From positions 1-64,000 of the forward strand of contig NZ_JAHZTC010000001.1 of the NCBI RefSeq assembly GCF_019599265.1: a stretch of DNA of 64,000 bases, read 5' to 3'. The position numbers and the translations under genes were made by a program. Position 1 is the first letter of the stretch; every line of letters starts with the position of its first letter. The stretch is from Pontibacter sp. HSC-14F20. Lineage in GTDB: Bacteria; Bacteroidota; Bacteroidia; Cytophagales; Hymenobacteraceae. The notes beneath the pieces are model-generated. The model worked only from the letters and a program-made list of their open reading frames with translations. It was not told the origin of the DNA and made no database searches. This document shows, one piece after another, positions 35,230-44,571 of the stretch.

Positions 35230-35961
35230 CTACAGCAGGAGGTAAGCCAGCAAAAAGTCCCCGATCAGGATGGCGATAACACTGCTGGTCACGGCTGATG
35301 TACTGGCCGCCCCCACTTCCAGTGCTCCTCCGCGGGTGTTGTATCCTGTGAAAGAAGAAATAGACGAAATCAGAAAAGCGAACACCACCGATTTGATCAG
35401 GGCAAAAGTAATGTTGTAAGGTATAAACTGGTCGCGTATACCTGTAATGTATTCCTGCGGCGTCAGTTCACCTGAAATTGTTCCGGCCAAGTAACCGCCC
35501 AGAATCGAAAGGAACATAGCCAGAATCACCAGCATTGGAAAAACCAGGATAGAGGCCACCATTTTCGGCAGCACCAGGTATGAGGCTGAGTTGATGCCCA
35601 TTACCTCCAGCGCGTCTACCTGCTCGGTAATCTGCATCGTACCCAGTCCGCCGGCAATACTCGAGCCCACTTTGCCTGCCAGCACAATAGACGTGATGGT
35701 AGGAGCCAGTTCCAGGATAGTCATTTCGCGCACCATAAAGCCAATGGTGGAACGGGGGATAAAAGCGTTGTCGAGGTTATAGGCTACCTGCACGCAGGTT
35801 ACGGCGCCAATGAAGGTGGAAACGATGGCAACGATTAAGATAGAGTTGATGCCGATCAGGATAGCCTCGTCGATAGTGCGGCCGAATAGAATGCGTGTCG
35901 ATTCTTTCCGGGTGAAGAGGCTTTGCATGAACAGCAGGTATTTCCCAAAGGATTGTAGCAT
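35230..35961 (-). CDS. mlaE: MlaE-family lipid transport permease
   Basis: 243 residues with about five membrane helices. Family marks are IGINSILIVAIVSTFIGAVT, REMTILELAPTITSIVLAGK, IAGGLGTMQITEQVDALEVM and the C-terminal ISSFTGYNTRGGALEVG. Forms the membrane part with MlaF, 30 nt downstream on the same strand. No mlaD-like MCE gene follows. Confidence 0.92.
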   Translation of the reverse strand: MLQSFGKYLLFMQSLFTRKESTRILFGRTIDEAILIGINSILIVAIVSTFIGAVTCVQVAYNLDNAFIPRSTIGFMVREMTILELAPTITSIVLAGKVGSSIAGGLGTMQITEQVDALEVMGINSASYLVLPKMVASILVFPMLVILAMFLSILGGYLAGTISGELTPQEYITGIRDQFIPYNITFALIKSVVFAFLISSISSFTGYNTRGGALEVGAASTSAVTSSVIAILIGDFLLAYLLL

Positions 35962-36077
35962 ACAGGCGATACGTGTTAAACAAGGTATTAAACGTGTTTC
36001 TAATCAAAAATACTGTTTAAATGCCTATATTACGGTTAAATTTTGAAAACGTATTATCTTAAATCTATATAGAGCAC

Positions 36078-36791
36078 ATGCAGCAGTATATTTTGGTGAC
36101 AGGTGGCACAAAAGGCATTGGAAGAGCCGTAATCGAACAATTTGCAAAAGAGGGTTTCCATATCATCACCTGTTCCCGAAACGAGAAAGACCTGAAGAAG
36201 TTAAAGCTGGAGATTGAAGAGCGCTATACCTTCTCCAAGGTGTTTTACCAGGAGGCCGACCTGAGTGATATGGGCTCGCTGAAGAATTTTATCAACTATG
36301 TAAAAGGGCTGAAGGTAAAGTTAGAGGTAATTGTCAATAACAGTGGCCTGTTTATACCTGGCAAAGTGCACGAAGAGGAAGACTCTGCGCTGCCGATGAT
36401 GATCAATACGAACCTGTACAGCGCTTATTACATCACCAAAGCCTTTGTTCCGGATATGAAAAAGCGCAGAAGCGGACATATCTTCAACATGTGCTCTACG
36501 GCCAGCATTACCCCTTATACCAACGGCGGTTCATACTGCATCTCGAAATATGCTTTACTGGGTATGTCAAAAGTTTTGCGTGAGGAGATGAAAGAGCATG
36601 GTGTGCGTGTGACGGCCATTCTGCCAGGCGCAACTTTAACGGCTAGCTGGGAAGGCGTGGACCTGCCGCCGGAGCGCTTCATGCGGCCTGACGATGTGGC
36701 CATGGCGATTTTCGGTGCTTATTCCATGTCCCCTAATAGTGTGGTTGAAGAGATCTTGATCCGGCCGCAGCTGGGGGATATTCAAGGATAA
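36078..36791 (+). CDS. SDR-family oxidoreductase
   Basis: 237 residues, classical short-chain dehydrogenase. TGGTKGIG at 8-15 binds NAD(P); NNSGLF, the serine in NMCSTASIT and YCISKYALLG (YxxxK) complete the active site. It is close to 3-oxoacyl-ACP reductases and sepiapterin reductases, so the substrate is open. A second SDR lies 790 nt further, with a beta-barrel gene between. Confidence 0.85.
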   Translation: MQQYILVTGGTKGIGRAVIEQFAKEGFHIITCSRNEKDLKKLKLEIEERYTFSKVFYQEADLSDMGSLKNFINYVKGLKVKLEVIVNNSGLFIPGKVHEEEDSALPMMINTNLYSAYYITKAFVPDMKKRRSGHIFNMCSTASITPYTNGGSYCISKYALLGMSKVLREEMKEHGVRVTAILPGATLTASWEGVDLPPERFMRPDDVAMAIFGAYSMSPNSVVEEILIRPQLGDIQG

Positions 36792-36845
36792 AAACCGAGA
36801 AAGGTATGCCAGCTATAACTACACCAAAAACAAACTTATACCTGT

Positions 36846-37559
36846 ATGAAAAAAGTATACCTGTTATTACTCACGCTGGGTAGCGCTACTGTAGTATTTG
36901 GCCAGAAAATGGAGTACAGCGCCCAGCTGAATTCAGGCTTATCCAGATTTGGAGGAGAATCTGCCACACGCAGCACCATGATGTTGGTTCATGGTTCCAG
37001 GCAGGAGTTTGTGCATACGTCTAACCCCTACGGCAGTAGGTATAATGCAACCTATGGGGCCAGTTTGCAGGGTCAGTATGTGACAGCTAGGGGTTTTCTG
37101 CTCGGGGCGCAGGTAGGGTACGAGCAATTGCGTAGCCGGGCCAATATAGATAGGATTTATGGCTTAGCAGACTATAGTTCATCTATAACAACTCCTGCTG
37201 ATGGAAAAGCGGTAATCGTGGCAAATAACATCAACGTGCAACCTTACCTGGGCTGGCGTATCATGCATGGTGTACTGGACCTGGACCTGACCGTGGGCTC
37301 AGACATCGCGCTAAATCACCGCCAGGTAGAAAAGTCGGAAGCTACTACTGAGGATGGTACCGAATTTAAAATAAAACAAGAATATGGCATCCTACACACC
37401 GATTTCAGACCACGACTGGGATTGACGGGGTATAAGGGCCATTTTGGTGCGTCGCTTAGCTATGCGCATGGCCTCCGAAACCACCGCGCAAATATGGATG
37501 GCGCCAACATGAAGTTATATACCCAAGTGCTCCGGATAGGACTGCTTTACAGGCTATAA
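36846..37559 (+). CDS. Outer-membrane beta-barrel protein, unknown
   Basis: 237 residues, signal peptide ending in VFGQ (about 20). The mature part is a run of amphipathic strands with turns such as GSRYNATYGAS and KGHFGASLSYAHGLRN, ending GLLYRL. It resembles small OprF/OmpA-N-like barrels of 8-10 strands. No function can be named. 54 nt after the SDR, 21 nt before the next SDR; the three may be cotranscribed. Confidence 0.65.
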   Translation: MKKVYLLLLTLGSATVVFGQKMEYSAQLNSGLSRFGGESATRSTMMLVHGSRQEFVHTSNPYGSRYNATYGASLQGQYVTARGFLLGAQVGYEQLRSRANIDRIYGLADYSSSITTPADGKAVIVANNINVQPYLGWRIMHGVLDLDLTVGSDIALNHRQVEKSEATTEDGTEFKIKQEYGILHTDFRPRLGLTGYKGHFGASLSYAHGLRNHRANMDGANMKLYTQVLRIGLLYRL

Positions 37560-37580
37560 CAAACCCAAAAACGAAAAACC

Positions 37581-38285
37581 ATGAAACTGGAAAATAAGAT
37601 AGCCGTGGTAACCGGCGTGAGCAGAGGTATAGGGCTGGCAACTGTAAATGCACTACTGGATCAGGGCGCGATAGTGGCAGGCTGGGGAAGAACATCGCCG
37701 GAAGTGCAGCACGAGAATTTTGAGTTTGTAGAATGCGACGTTCGTAATGCCGACTCAGTACAAATGGCCTATAAGCATACTGTAGAGCATTTTAGTGGAC
37801 AAGTTAGTGTGTTGGTAAACAATGCCGGCCTGGGTCGCTCTGCCATGCTCGAAGACCAGGACTTGGACGAGTGGCACCTGATGTTCGATACCAACGTGCA
37901 TGGCCTCTTCTACTGCACCCGTCTGGTGGTGCCGGGTATGAAGGAGATGGGAGAGGGGCACATCATCAATATCTCTTCCATTGCGGGTACCACAGGTATA
38001 GCGCAAATGTCGGCTTACTGCGCCACCAAGCATGCGGTGCGGGGCATTTCGCACTCACTCTACAAAGAGGTGCGCGATTATGGTGTGAAAGTCACCTGCA
38101 TCTACCCTGGCTCGGTGCAAACCAACTTCTTCGACAACATCGACAGCGTGACCGTGAACGATAATATGATGCGACCGGAAGACATCGCTTCTACCATTTT
38201 GCATTGCCTGGAATCGCACCCTAATTACCATCATGTAGACATAGAAGTGCGTCCTTTGATGCCGAAGGGGAGAAAGCAGGTATAG
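37581..38285 (+). CDS. SDR-family oxidoreductase
   Basis: 234 residues. TGVSRGIGLA at the N-terminus, NNAGLGRSAM, SSIAGTTGIAQMSAYCATKH (Ser and YxxxK) and a C-terminal RPEDIASTIL. Likely NADP-linked, of the 3-ketoacyl reductase or serine 3-dehydrogenase type. The last codon and the stop overlap an AGGTATAG octamer, with TAG as the stop. Confidence 0.85.
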   Translation: MKLENKIAVVTGVSRGIGLATVNALLDQGAIVAGWGRTSPEVQHENFEFVECDVRNADSVQMAYKHTVEHFSGQVSVLVNNAGLGRSAMLEDQDLDEWHLMFDTNVHGLFYCTRLVVPGMKEMGEGHIINISSIAGTTGIAQMSAYCATKHAVRGISHSLYKEVRDYGVKVTCIYPGSVQTNFFDNIDSVTVNDNMMRPEDIASTILHCLESHPNYHHVDIEVRPLMPKGRKQV

Positions 38286-38342
38286 CAGATATTTGAATCA
38301 GCTTTTGTAGCTTTGCAGGCCTAATTTATGATGAAATTCGGA

Positions 38343-38400
38343 TGATGATTGAATAATGAGGAAAGCCTGTTCATTGTTCATTATTCATTAATCATTACAA
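38343..38400. repeat. AT-rich word repeat before gldA
   Basis: ATGATTGAATAATGA and TCATTATTCATTAATCAT face each other imperfectly, with repeated TTCATT words. It ends three bases before the gldA start codon. Confidence 0.65.
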
Positions 38401-38402
38401 AC

Positions 38403-39314
38403 ATGTCAGTTGAAGTAAAGAACCTTACCAAAATATTCGGGTCGCAGCGGGCCGTCGACGATATTTCCTTCTCCGTTGGGCAAGGTCAGATTCTAGGCTT
38501 CCTGGGTCCGAATGGTGCCGGCAAGTCCACCACCATGAAGATCGCGACCTGCTACCTGCCCCCTACCAGTGGTACGGTGCTCGTGAATGGCTACGATGTC
38601 GTACAGGACTCCATTGCCGTGCGTCGCAGCGTAGGCTACCTGCCGGAACACAACCCGCTATACCTGGATATGTATGTGCACGAGTACCTGCAATTTGTGG
38701 CTTCTGTTTATGGCCTGAAAGGTCGCCAGTCAAAGGAACGCGTTCAGGAAATGGTGGAATTATGCGGACTCACGCTGGAGCAGGGCAAAAAGATCGGGGC
38801 GCTTTCCAAAGGTTACCGGCAGCGGGTGGGACTGGCACAGGCGCTGGTGCACGAGCCGCAAGTACTGATTCTCGATGAACCAACCACCGGCCTCGACCCC
38901 AACCAGATTGTAGAGATCCGGGCACTGATCAAGCGCATCGGCCAAGACAAAACTGTGATCTTCTCGACCCACATTATGCAGGAGGTAACCGCCATTTGCG
39001 ACCGCGTCGTGATCATCAACCGCGGCAAACTGGTAGCTGATAGTGACGTAGCCAGCCTGCAGGCCGGTGCCCGCAATGAAAAGACGACCCTGGTGGAGTT
39101 TGAGCAGCCTATACCTGTAGAAGCCCTGGAGCAGGTACCGGGTGTACTGACGGCTACGCTTACAGAGGGCGCGACTTACCGGGTAGTTTCACGCAAGGAT
39201 ACTGATATCCGCGCTACCCTTTTTCGTGTCGCTGCCGAGCGCCAATGGCCTTTAGTCGGCCTGCGCCATGAAGAAAACTCCCTCGAAAAGATATTCCAAC
39301 AACTCACGAAGTAG
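38403..39314 (+). CDS. gldA: Gliding ABC transporter ATPase GldA
   Basis: 303 residues from ATG 38403; the frame is open upstream but that part is the AT-rich repeat. Walker A GPNGAGKSTTMKI, signature LSKGYRQRVGLAQAL, Walker B VLILDEPTTGLDP, then a C-terminal domain typical of GldA. In Flavobacterium it pairs with GldF and GldG for gliding. gldF starts 9 nt later. Confidence 0.9.
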   Translation: MSVEVKNLTKIFGSQRAVDDISFSVGQGQILGFLGPNGAGKSTTMKIATCYLPPTSGTVLVNGYDVVQDSIAVRRSVGYLPEHNPLYLDMYVHEYLQFVASVYGLKGRQSKERVQEMVELCGLTLEQGKKIGALSKGYRQRVGLAQALVHEPQVLILDEPTTGLDPNQIVEIRALIKRIGQDKTVIFSTHIMQEVTAICDRVVIINRGKLVADSDVASLQAGARNEKTTLVEFEQPIPVEALEQVPGVLTATLTEGATYRVVSRKDTDIRATLFRVAAERQWPLVGLRHEENSLEKIFQQLTK

Positions 39315-39323
39315 GTATAATTA

Positions 39324-40052
39324 ATGCTCGCTATACTTAAGAAAGAATTTAACGGCTTCCTGAATACCCTGATCGCCTATATTGTGATTACGGTGTTTTT
39401 GGTGGCCATCGGCATGTTCATGTGGGTCTTCCCTGAGAGCAACGTGCTCGACTACGGCTTTGCTGACATGCAGACGCTGTTTAACATGGCCCCCTGGCTG
39501 TTTCTGTTCCTGATTCCGGCCATCACCATGCGCACCTTTGCCGAAGAGAAACGTGAAGGTACGATCGAGCTCCTGCTCACCAAGCCGATCTCAGATCTAC
39601 AACTTATCCTGGGCAAATACTTCGCAGCGCTCCTGCTGGCGCTCTTCGCCCTTATACCTACCCTGATCTACTACTATACTGTGTACGAACTCGGTAACCC
39701 GCAAGGCAACGTGGACTCTGCCGCTGTGGTAGGCTCATACCTAGGATTGATATTTCTGGCGGGCGTGTTTGCGGCCATCGGGGTTTTTGCTTCTTCTGTT
39801 TCCGATAACCAGATCATTTCTTTTGTGATCGCCATTTTCCTGTGCTATATTTTTTACGCCGGCTTCGAGTTGATCGCTTCTATACCGGTGTGGGGCGGGA
39901 GCGGCTATTTTATCAGCCAGTTAGGTATAGAGTACCATTATTCGGCCATCAGCAAAGGGCTGATCGACTCGCGTGACGTGCTCTATTTTCTGAGTGTGAT
40001 CGCGATCATGATTCTTTCCACCAAACTTGTCCTAAGCAGCAGAAAATGGTAA
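39324..40052 (+). CDS. gldF: Gliding ABC transporter permease GldF
   Basis: 242 residues, six membrane helices. MLAILKKEFNGFLNTLIAYI is the typical opening; FAEEKREGTIELLLTKPISD is the coupling helix region of ABC-2 permeases. It overlaps gldG by 7 nt, consistent with translational coupling. Confidence 0.9.
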   Translation: MLAILKKEFNGFLNTLIAYIVITVFLVAIGMFMWVFPESNVLDYGFADMQTLFNMAPWLFLFLIPAITMRTFAEEKREGTIELLLTKPISDLQLILGKYFAALLLALFALIPTLIYYYTVYELGNPQGNVDSAAVVGSYLGLIFLAGVFAAIGVFASSVSDNQIISFVIAIFLCYIFYAGFELIASIPVWGGSGYFISQLGIEYHYSAISKGLIDSRDVLYFLSVIAIMILSTKLVLSSRKW

Positions 40053-41746
40053 CAGAGCAGGCAACGATACCTAAAAGTAAGCGCAGCCGCGACCTTACCC
40101 GGTTTCTGATCGCAATAGCGGCCATTGTATTTCTCAACGTACTGGCCGCCAACTTCTTTTTCCGCCTCGACCTGACGGAGGACAAGCGCTATACCATTTC
40201 ACCTGTTACCAAGCAGATGTTGTCCGAGCTTCCCGAACCGGTGTTCGTAGAGGTATACCTGGAAGGCGAATTCCCGGCGGGCTTCAAGCGCCTGCAGCAA
40301 TCGGTGCGCGAGACGCTGGATGAATTCCGCATTTACTCAGGTGGCAACGTGCGCTACGAATTCATCGATCCGAACGATATAACGGACGAGCAGCAACGTA
40401 CAGAATTTTTCCAGAAACTGGCAGCGTCAGGTATACAGCCAACAAACCTACGGGCCAGTGAAGGCGGCAAGCAAGTGGAGCGTCTCGTATTCCCGGGTGC
40501 GCGTATCATGTACAAAGGCAAGGAAACCGGCGTGATGCTGCTGAAAGGCAATCTGGCTGCTTCCCCTGACGAGCGATTAAACCAATCGGTAGAAGGTGTG
40601 GAGTATGAACTGGCCACTGCGATCCGTAAAATGGCTTTCCAGGGCAACAAAACCATCGGTTATATCAGCGGACAGGGGCAGTTGGAGACGCAGAACGTGA
40701 CGGATTTGCTGGGATCTTTACAGGAGTTTTACCGGGTAGCCCGCGGCGAGCTGCGCGATATCCCTTCATTAGAGGGGTTGGATTTGATCATCATTGCCAA
40801 GCCAACCGAAGCTTTCACCGAAGCCGACAAGTATAAGATCGACCAGTTCATCATGAACGGGGGCAAGGCCGTTTTCTTCGTGGATGCCCTCAACGCAAAT
40901 ATGGACAGCGTAGGAGCAGGTGGCATGTTTGCCATGCCCTACAACCTCAACCTGGATGATCTGCTTTTCCGCTACGGTGTGCGCCTGAACCCGACGATGA
41001 TCATGGATCTGAACTCTGGTTTTATACCGATCGTAACCGGGTATATGGGCGAGCGGCCGCAGACGGAAATGATCAACTGGCGTTTTTATCCGCTGCTCAA
41101 CACTTTCAGCAAACACCCGATCACGCGCAACATTGATGCAGTATACTCCAAATTCATCGGAACGATGGACACGGTGCGGGCCGACGGAATCCGCAAAACT
41201 CCGCTGGTCTATACCTCGGTTTACTCTCGTGTTTTGCAGCCGCCTGTGCCGCTTACACTAGAAGAAGCCCGTATGGAAGTGAAGCCGGAGCAGTACCAGG
41301 CTGGTCCGCAGCCAGTGGGATACTTACTGGAAGGTGCCTTTACTTCGCTCTTCCGTAACAGGAGAGCACCGGAGGGAGCCGCGAACCCGCAAGTGAAAGA
41401 GACAGGAGTACCGAACAAAATAGCAGTTTTCTCGGATGGCGACCTGGTGCGTAACGAGGTAAACCCACGTACCGGACAGGCTTATGAACTAGGCTTTGAC
41501 AGGTATAACAACGTGACATTTGCCAATCGCGAGCTTGCCATGAACACGATTCACTACCTGCTGGACTCTGAAGGTTTGATCAATGTACGCAGTAAAGAAA
41601 TACAGCTACGCCCACTGGACAGAGTGCGGGTAAAGGAGGAGCGCACTTACTGGCAATTGCTCAACCTGGTGGCCCCGATCGTGCTGCTGGGCCTATTTGG
41701 TGTGGTGCGTTACTACCTGCGCAAGCGCCGCTACGAGCACTTCTAA
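40046..41746 (+). CDS. gldG: Gliding-associated protein GldG
   Basis: 566 residues. One N-terminal helix (about 15-38), a long extracytoplasmic part (LDLTEDKRYTISPVTKQML; VRYEFIDPNDI; VFFVDALN) and a final membrane helix before a short basic tail (LRKRRYEHF). Third part of the GldAFG transporter. GldG is related to ABC-type uncharacterised auxiliary domains. The start overlaps gldF by 7 nt. Confidence 0.9.
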   Translation: MVTEQATIPKSKRSRDLTRFLIAIAAIVFLNVLAANFFFRLDLTEDKRYTISPVTKQMLSELPEPVFVEVYLEGEFPAGFKRLQQSVRETLDEFRIYSGGNVRYEFIDPNDITDEQQRTEFFQKLAASGIQPTNLRASEGGKQVERLVFPGARIMYKGKETGVMLLKGNLAASPDERLNQSVEGVEYELATAIRKMAFQGNKTIGYISGQGQLETQNVTDLLGSLQEFYRVARGELRDIPSLEGLDLIIIAKPTEAFTEADKYKIDQFIMNGGKAVFFVDALNANMDSVGAGGMFAMPYNLNLDDLLFRYGVRLNPTMIMDLNSGFIPIVTGYMGERPQTEMINWRFYPLLNTFSKHPITRNIDAVYSKFIGTMDTVRADGIRKTPLVYTSVYSRVLQPPVPLTLEEARMEVKPEQYQAGPQPVGYLLEGAFTSLFRNRRAPEGAANPQVKETGVPNKIAVFSDGDLVRNEVNPRTGQAYELGFDRYNNVTFANRELAMNTIHYLLDSEGLINVRSKEIQLRPLDRVRVKEERTYWQLLNLVAPIVLLGLFGVVRYYLRKRRYEHF

Positions 41747-41818
41747 TTTTTTTGCCCTGTATGTAAAGAAATTGTGAAATGCCGGCCCGTTTCAGGTAGT
41801 ATAAATGCGAAAATTTTT

Positions 41819-41826
41819 TAACTTTG
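41819..41826 (+). promoter_or_regulatory. Probable dnaN -7 element (TAACTTTG)
   Basis: Exact TAnnTTTG, 26 nt before the dnaN start. No good TTTG stands at the 19-nt spacing, so only the -7 part is firm. Confidence 0.5.
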
Positions 41827-41852
41827 TCCAAATAACATTATAGCTATACATA

Positions 41853-42977
41853 ATGAAATTTATCGTCTCTTCTTCTGCTCTTTTGAAGCAGTTAGCCAGC
41901 ATAAACGGCGTAGTGACCAACAACCCGGTGGTCCCTATCCTCGAAAATTTCCTGTTCGAAATCAACGACAGCACCCTCACCATCACAGCCAGTGACCTGG
42001 AAACCTCCATGATCACCGAACTGCAGGTAGAGGCGAAGGAAAGCGGCCGCATTGCTGCTCCTGCCAAAATTCTGATCGAGACGCTGAAGAACCTGCCAGA
42101 CCAGCCGGTAACTTTTACGATCGACGAAGAGACCTATACCATCGAGATCAGCTCGGCAAACGGACGCTACAAGCTCTCCGGCGAAAATGCAACTGACTTC
42201 CCGCGCATACCTGTGGTGAAAGGGGGCAGTGCTATCGAGATTCCGTCTAACGTGCTCGCCCGTGCCATTAACAAGACTATTTTTGCAGTAAGCAACGACG
42301 AGCTTCGTCCAGCCATGACGGGTATCTACGTGCAGCTGCGCTCTGATAATGTAACCTTTGTAGCAACAGACGGTCACCGTTTGCTACGTTTCCGTCGTAC
42401 GGATATCGCTACGGCTCAGGAAGCTTCTCTGATCATTCCACGCAAAGCCTTCACGCTGTTGAAGTCTACGCTGCCTTCTGAGGCAACCGCTGTGCGTATG
42501 GAGTTCAACCAATCTAACGCTTTCTTTAGCTTCGACAATATCCGCATGATCTGCCGTCTGATCGACGAGCGTTATCCAGACTACGAGAACGTAATACCGG
42601 TTCAAAACCCGAATAAACTGGTGATTGACCGCGCCGCTCTGCTGAGCTCTGTGCGTCGTATCTCCATCTACTCCAATAAGACCACACACCAGATTCGGCT
42701 GAAGCTGTCAGGTTCTGAGCTGCAGGTTTCTGCTGAAGACCTAGACTTCTCTAACGAAGCAAACGAGCGACTGACTTGCCAGTATGACGGTGAAGACATG
42801 GAAATCGGCTTCAACGCGAAGTTTTTGATCGAAATGCTCAACAACATCGACGCTGACGAAATCTCTTTTGAGCTGTCTACACCGAACCGTGCCGGACTGC
42901 TCATGCCGCTTGCAAATGAAGATAATGAAAATGTTCTGATGCTGGTGATGCCTGTAATGCTGAACAATTACGTATAA
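41853..42977 (+). CDS. dnaN: DNA polymerase III beta sliding clamp
   Basis: 374 residues in three repeated clamp domains. MKFIVSSSALLKQLASINGV is typical; SGENATDFPRIP, FVATDGHRLL and the C-terminal LVMPVMLN with NYV are clamp signatures. The ring holds polymerase on DNA. It is not next to dnaA or recF here, so this is not an obvious origin. No octamer occurs in the gene. Confidence 0.95.
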   Translation: MKFIVSSSALLKQLASINGVVTNNPVVPILENFLFEINDSTLTITASDLETSMITELQVEAKESGRIAAPAKILIETLKNLPDQPVTFTIDEETYTIEISSANGRYKLSGENATDFPRIPVVKGGSAIEIPSNVLARAINKTIFAVSNDELRPAMTGIYVQLRSDNVTFVATDGHRLLRFRRTDIATAQEASLIIPRKAFTLLKSTLPSEATAVRMEFNQSNAFFSFDNIRMICRLIDERYPDYENVIPVQNPNKLVIDRAALLSSVRRISIYSNKTTHQIRLKLSGSELQVSAEDLDFSNEANERLTCQYDGEDMEIGFNAKFLIEMLNNIDADEISFELSTPNRAGLLMPLANEDNENVLMLVMPVMLNNYV

Positions 42978-43000
42978 GTAAATAATTTCTCCTAATGCAG

Positions 43001-43027
43001 AAAGGCGGACCGTTATGGTTCGCCTTT
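43001..43027. terminator. Terminator between dnaN and the EEP gene
   Basis: AAAGGCGGACC / GGTTCGCCTTT with a 5-nt loop and short T-tract, between convergent genes. Confidence 0.75.
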
Positions 43028-43055
43028 CCTGTTTTATAGGGCAGCTTACTGGCGC

Positions 43056-44090
43056 CTACCGCTGCAGTTTGATGTATACCGGGAAGTGATCGCTAAACCC
43101 GCCCAAGTATAAGGTATGTGACCAGGTCTGGCGAGGCGTATCCTTATACCTGCCGAACGTGAATTTGGCAAACTCAGGATCATGGATCTGGGCGGAACCA
43201 TGTACATAATGCAAGCCTGCCTGGGTGTTTACCATCGACTTGGAAACCATGATCTGGTCGCGCATCTTGTTGTCGTTACGGGTGTGGTAACTGCCGTTTC
43301 CCTGCACAAACCACAGGTAGAACGTATTAAACAACTCATCCTGGAAAGCAGGATTAGGACGACCAGAAGCCTTCAACACCTTCTCCACACTCACGGAGTT
43401 CGGTTCGTCTGCAAAGTCGCCCAGCACGATGATTCTGGCATTCTTGTCTGTTTTCAACTGAGCATCCAGCTGACGTCGGAGTTCAGCTGCAGCATCACGC
43501 CTGTGGGCAGCGCCCAGAGCACTACTTCCTCGGTCTTCAGGCCAGTGGTTCACATAGACTGTAACCGGCTCACCGGCCAGCGTACCCTTCACCCGCAGAA
43601 TGCCACGCGACGCGAATCCCTTTTCTGAGAACGTAATGGGCAGAATAGTGTGCGTCGTCGGCTTAAATTCCTTTGGGTTGTAGAGCATCGCCACGTCGAG
43701 TCCCTCTGGGTCTGGTGAGTCGTAGTGGATGATGCCGAAGCGGCGTTTGCGAAGTGGCGAAGAATTCACAAGATCATCCAGTACCTGCCGGTTCTCCACC
43801 TCACAAAGTCCGATGATATCAGGTCCGTTCTTACCTCCAATGGTCTGAATCACTTCTGCAATATGGCGTATTTTGGTCTTATACCTGTTCTGGTCCCATT
43901 GCATAACCCCGTCCGGTGTGAAGCCGTCATCATCTGTTTTGGGATCATTCTGGGTATCGTAGAGCTTCTCAGTATTATAAAAAGCGACGGTATAGAGTTT
44001 CGGTTTTTTAATAGATGAGGTTAAGCTGGCGCACCCCGAGAGGATGGTCAGGCTAAAAAGAATGAAGAAGGTTTTTATTCCGTAGCGCAT
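43056..44090 (-). CDS. Exported EEP (endonuclease/exonuclease/phosphatase) lipoprotein
   Basis: 344 residues with lipobox LSGC (Cys19). EEP blocks: AFYNTEKLYDTQ, IIGLCEVENRQVLDDL (metal Glu), TVYVNHWPEDRGS, and the final FSDHFPVYIKL. The usual GDFND is here GDFAD, so the Asn that normally contacts the scissile phosphate is Ala; activity may be altered. Likely cleaves phosphodiesters in the envelope. Divergent from gldC, whose promoter lies over its start. Confidence 0.82.
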   Translation of the reverse strand: MRYGIKTFFILFSLTILSGCASLTSSIKKPKLYTVAFYNTEKLYDTQNDPKTDDDGFTPDGVMQWDQNRYKTKIRHIAEVIQTIGGKNGPDIIGLCEVENRQVLDDLVNSSPLRKRRFGIIHYDSPDPEGLDVAMLYNPKEFKPTTHTILPITFSEKGFASRGILRVKGTLAGEPVTVYVNHWPEDRGSSALGAAHRRDAAAELRRQLDAQLKTDKNARIIVLGDFADEPNSVSVEKVLKASGRPNPAFQDELFNTFYLWFVQGNGSYHTRNDNKMRDQIMVSKSMVNTQAGLHYVHGSAQIHDPEFAKFTFGRYKDTPRQTWSHTLYLGGFSDHFPVYIKLQR

Positions 44091-44102
44091 CGCGTAACTT
44101 TG
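44072..44102 (+). promoter_or_regulatory. gldC promoter
   Basis: TTTT at 44072-44075, 19 nt, then TAACTTTG at 44095-44102, a close fit to the Bacteroidota pattern. It overlaps the start of the divergent EEP gene. Confidence 0.55.
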
Positions 44103-44168
44103 TACTTGGTTTTAGTATTCAAGCATAGTACGAGATATATATAGCCCAAAGTTTAAAAAGAAAAGAAA

Positions 44169-44510
44169 ATGAAGAAGTCTGAGATATACTTTAGCATAGC
44201 ACTAGACGAGCAGCGTATACCAGAAGCCATTAGCTGGAGAGCCACTGACGCAGGTGAAAAGATCCATTTTGCCAAGGCCATCAACATTTCCCTGTGGGAT
44301 CGCGACGAAGCAGGTACGATGAAAATTGATCTTTGGACCAAGGATATGCCGATCGACGAAATGAAGTATTTCTATATCGATACCATTGGCGCCATGGCAC
44401 AGAGCATCGCCACTGCCACCAGCGACAAAGTAATGGCCGATAAAATGCGCGCCCTGTGCGAGGACCTGATGAGCCACGTAGAAGAAGAACGCAAAAAGGA
44501 AAATAACTAG
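44169..44510 (+). CDS. gldC: Gliding motility protein GldC
   Basis: 113 residues, soluble. MKKSEIYFSIALDEQRIPE, ISWRATDAGEKIHFAKAI, LWTKDMPIDEMKYFYIDT and the final helix are the GldC pattern. It assists gliding in Flavobacterium, where its exact action is unclear; homologues are widespread in Bacteroidota including non-gliders. Lies about 2.4 kb from gldG. Confidence 0.88.
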   Translation: MKKSEIYFSIALDEQRIPEAISWRATDAGEKIHFAKAINISLWDRDEAGTMKIDLWTKDMPIDEMKYFYIDTIGAMAQSIATATSDKVMADKMRALCEDLMSHVEEERKKENN

Positions 44511-44523
44511 ACTGTAAACAATG

Positions 44524-44550
44524 AAAGCCACCTATAGAGGTGGCTTTTAT
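44524..44550. terminator. Terminator between convergent genes
   Basis: AAAGCCACC / GGTGGCTTTT with a 7-nt loop, just after gldC. Confidence 0.75.
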
Positions 44551-44571
44551 GCTTTTAAAGTTTATTTCGGA

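Noticed and set aside
41747..42977. Replication origin beside dnaN
   Set aside because: No cluster of DnaA boxes, no dnaA, recF or gyrB neighbour; a standalone dnaN is common in this phylum.
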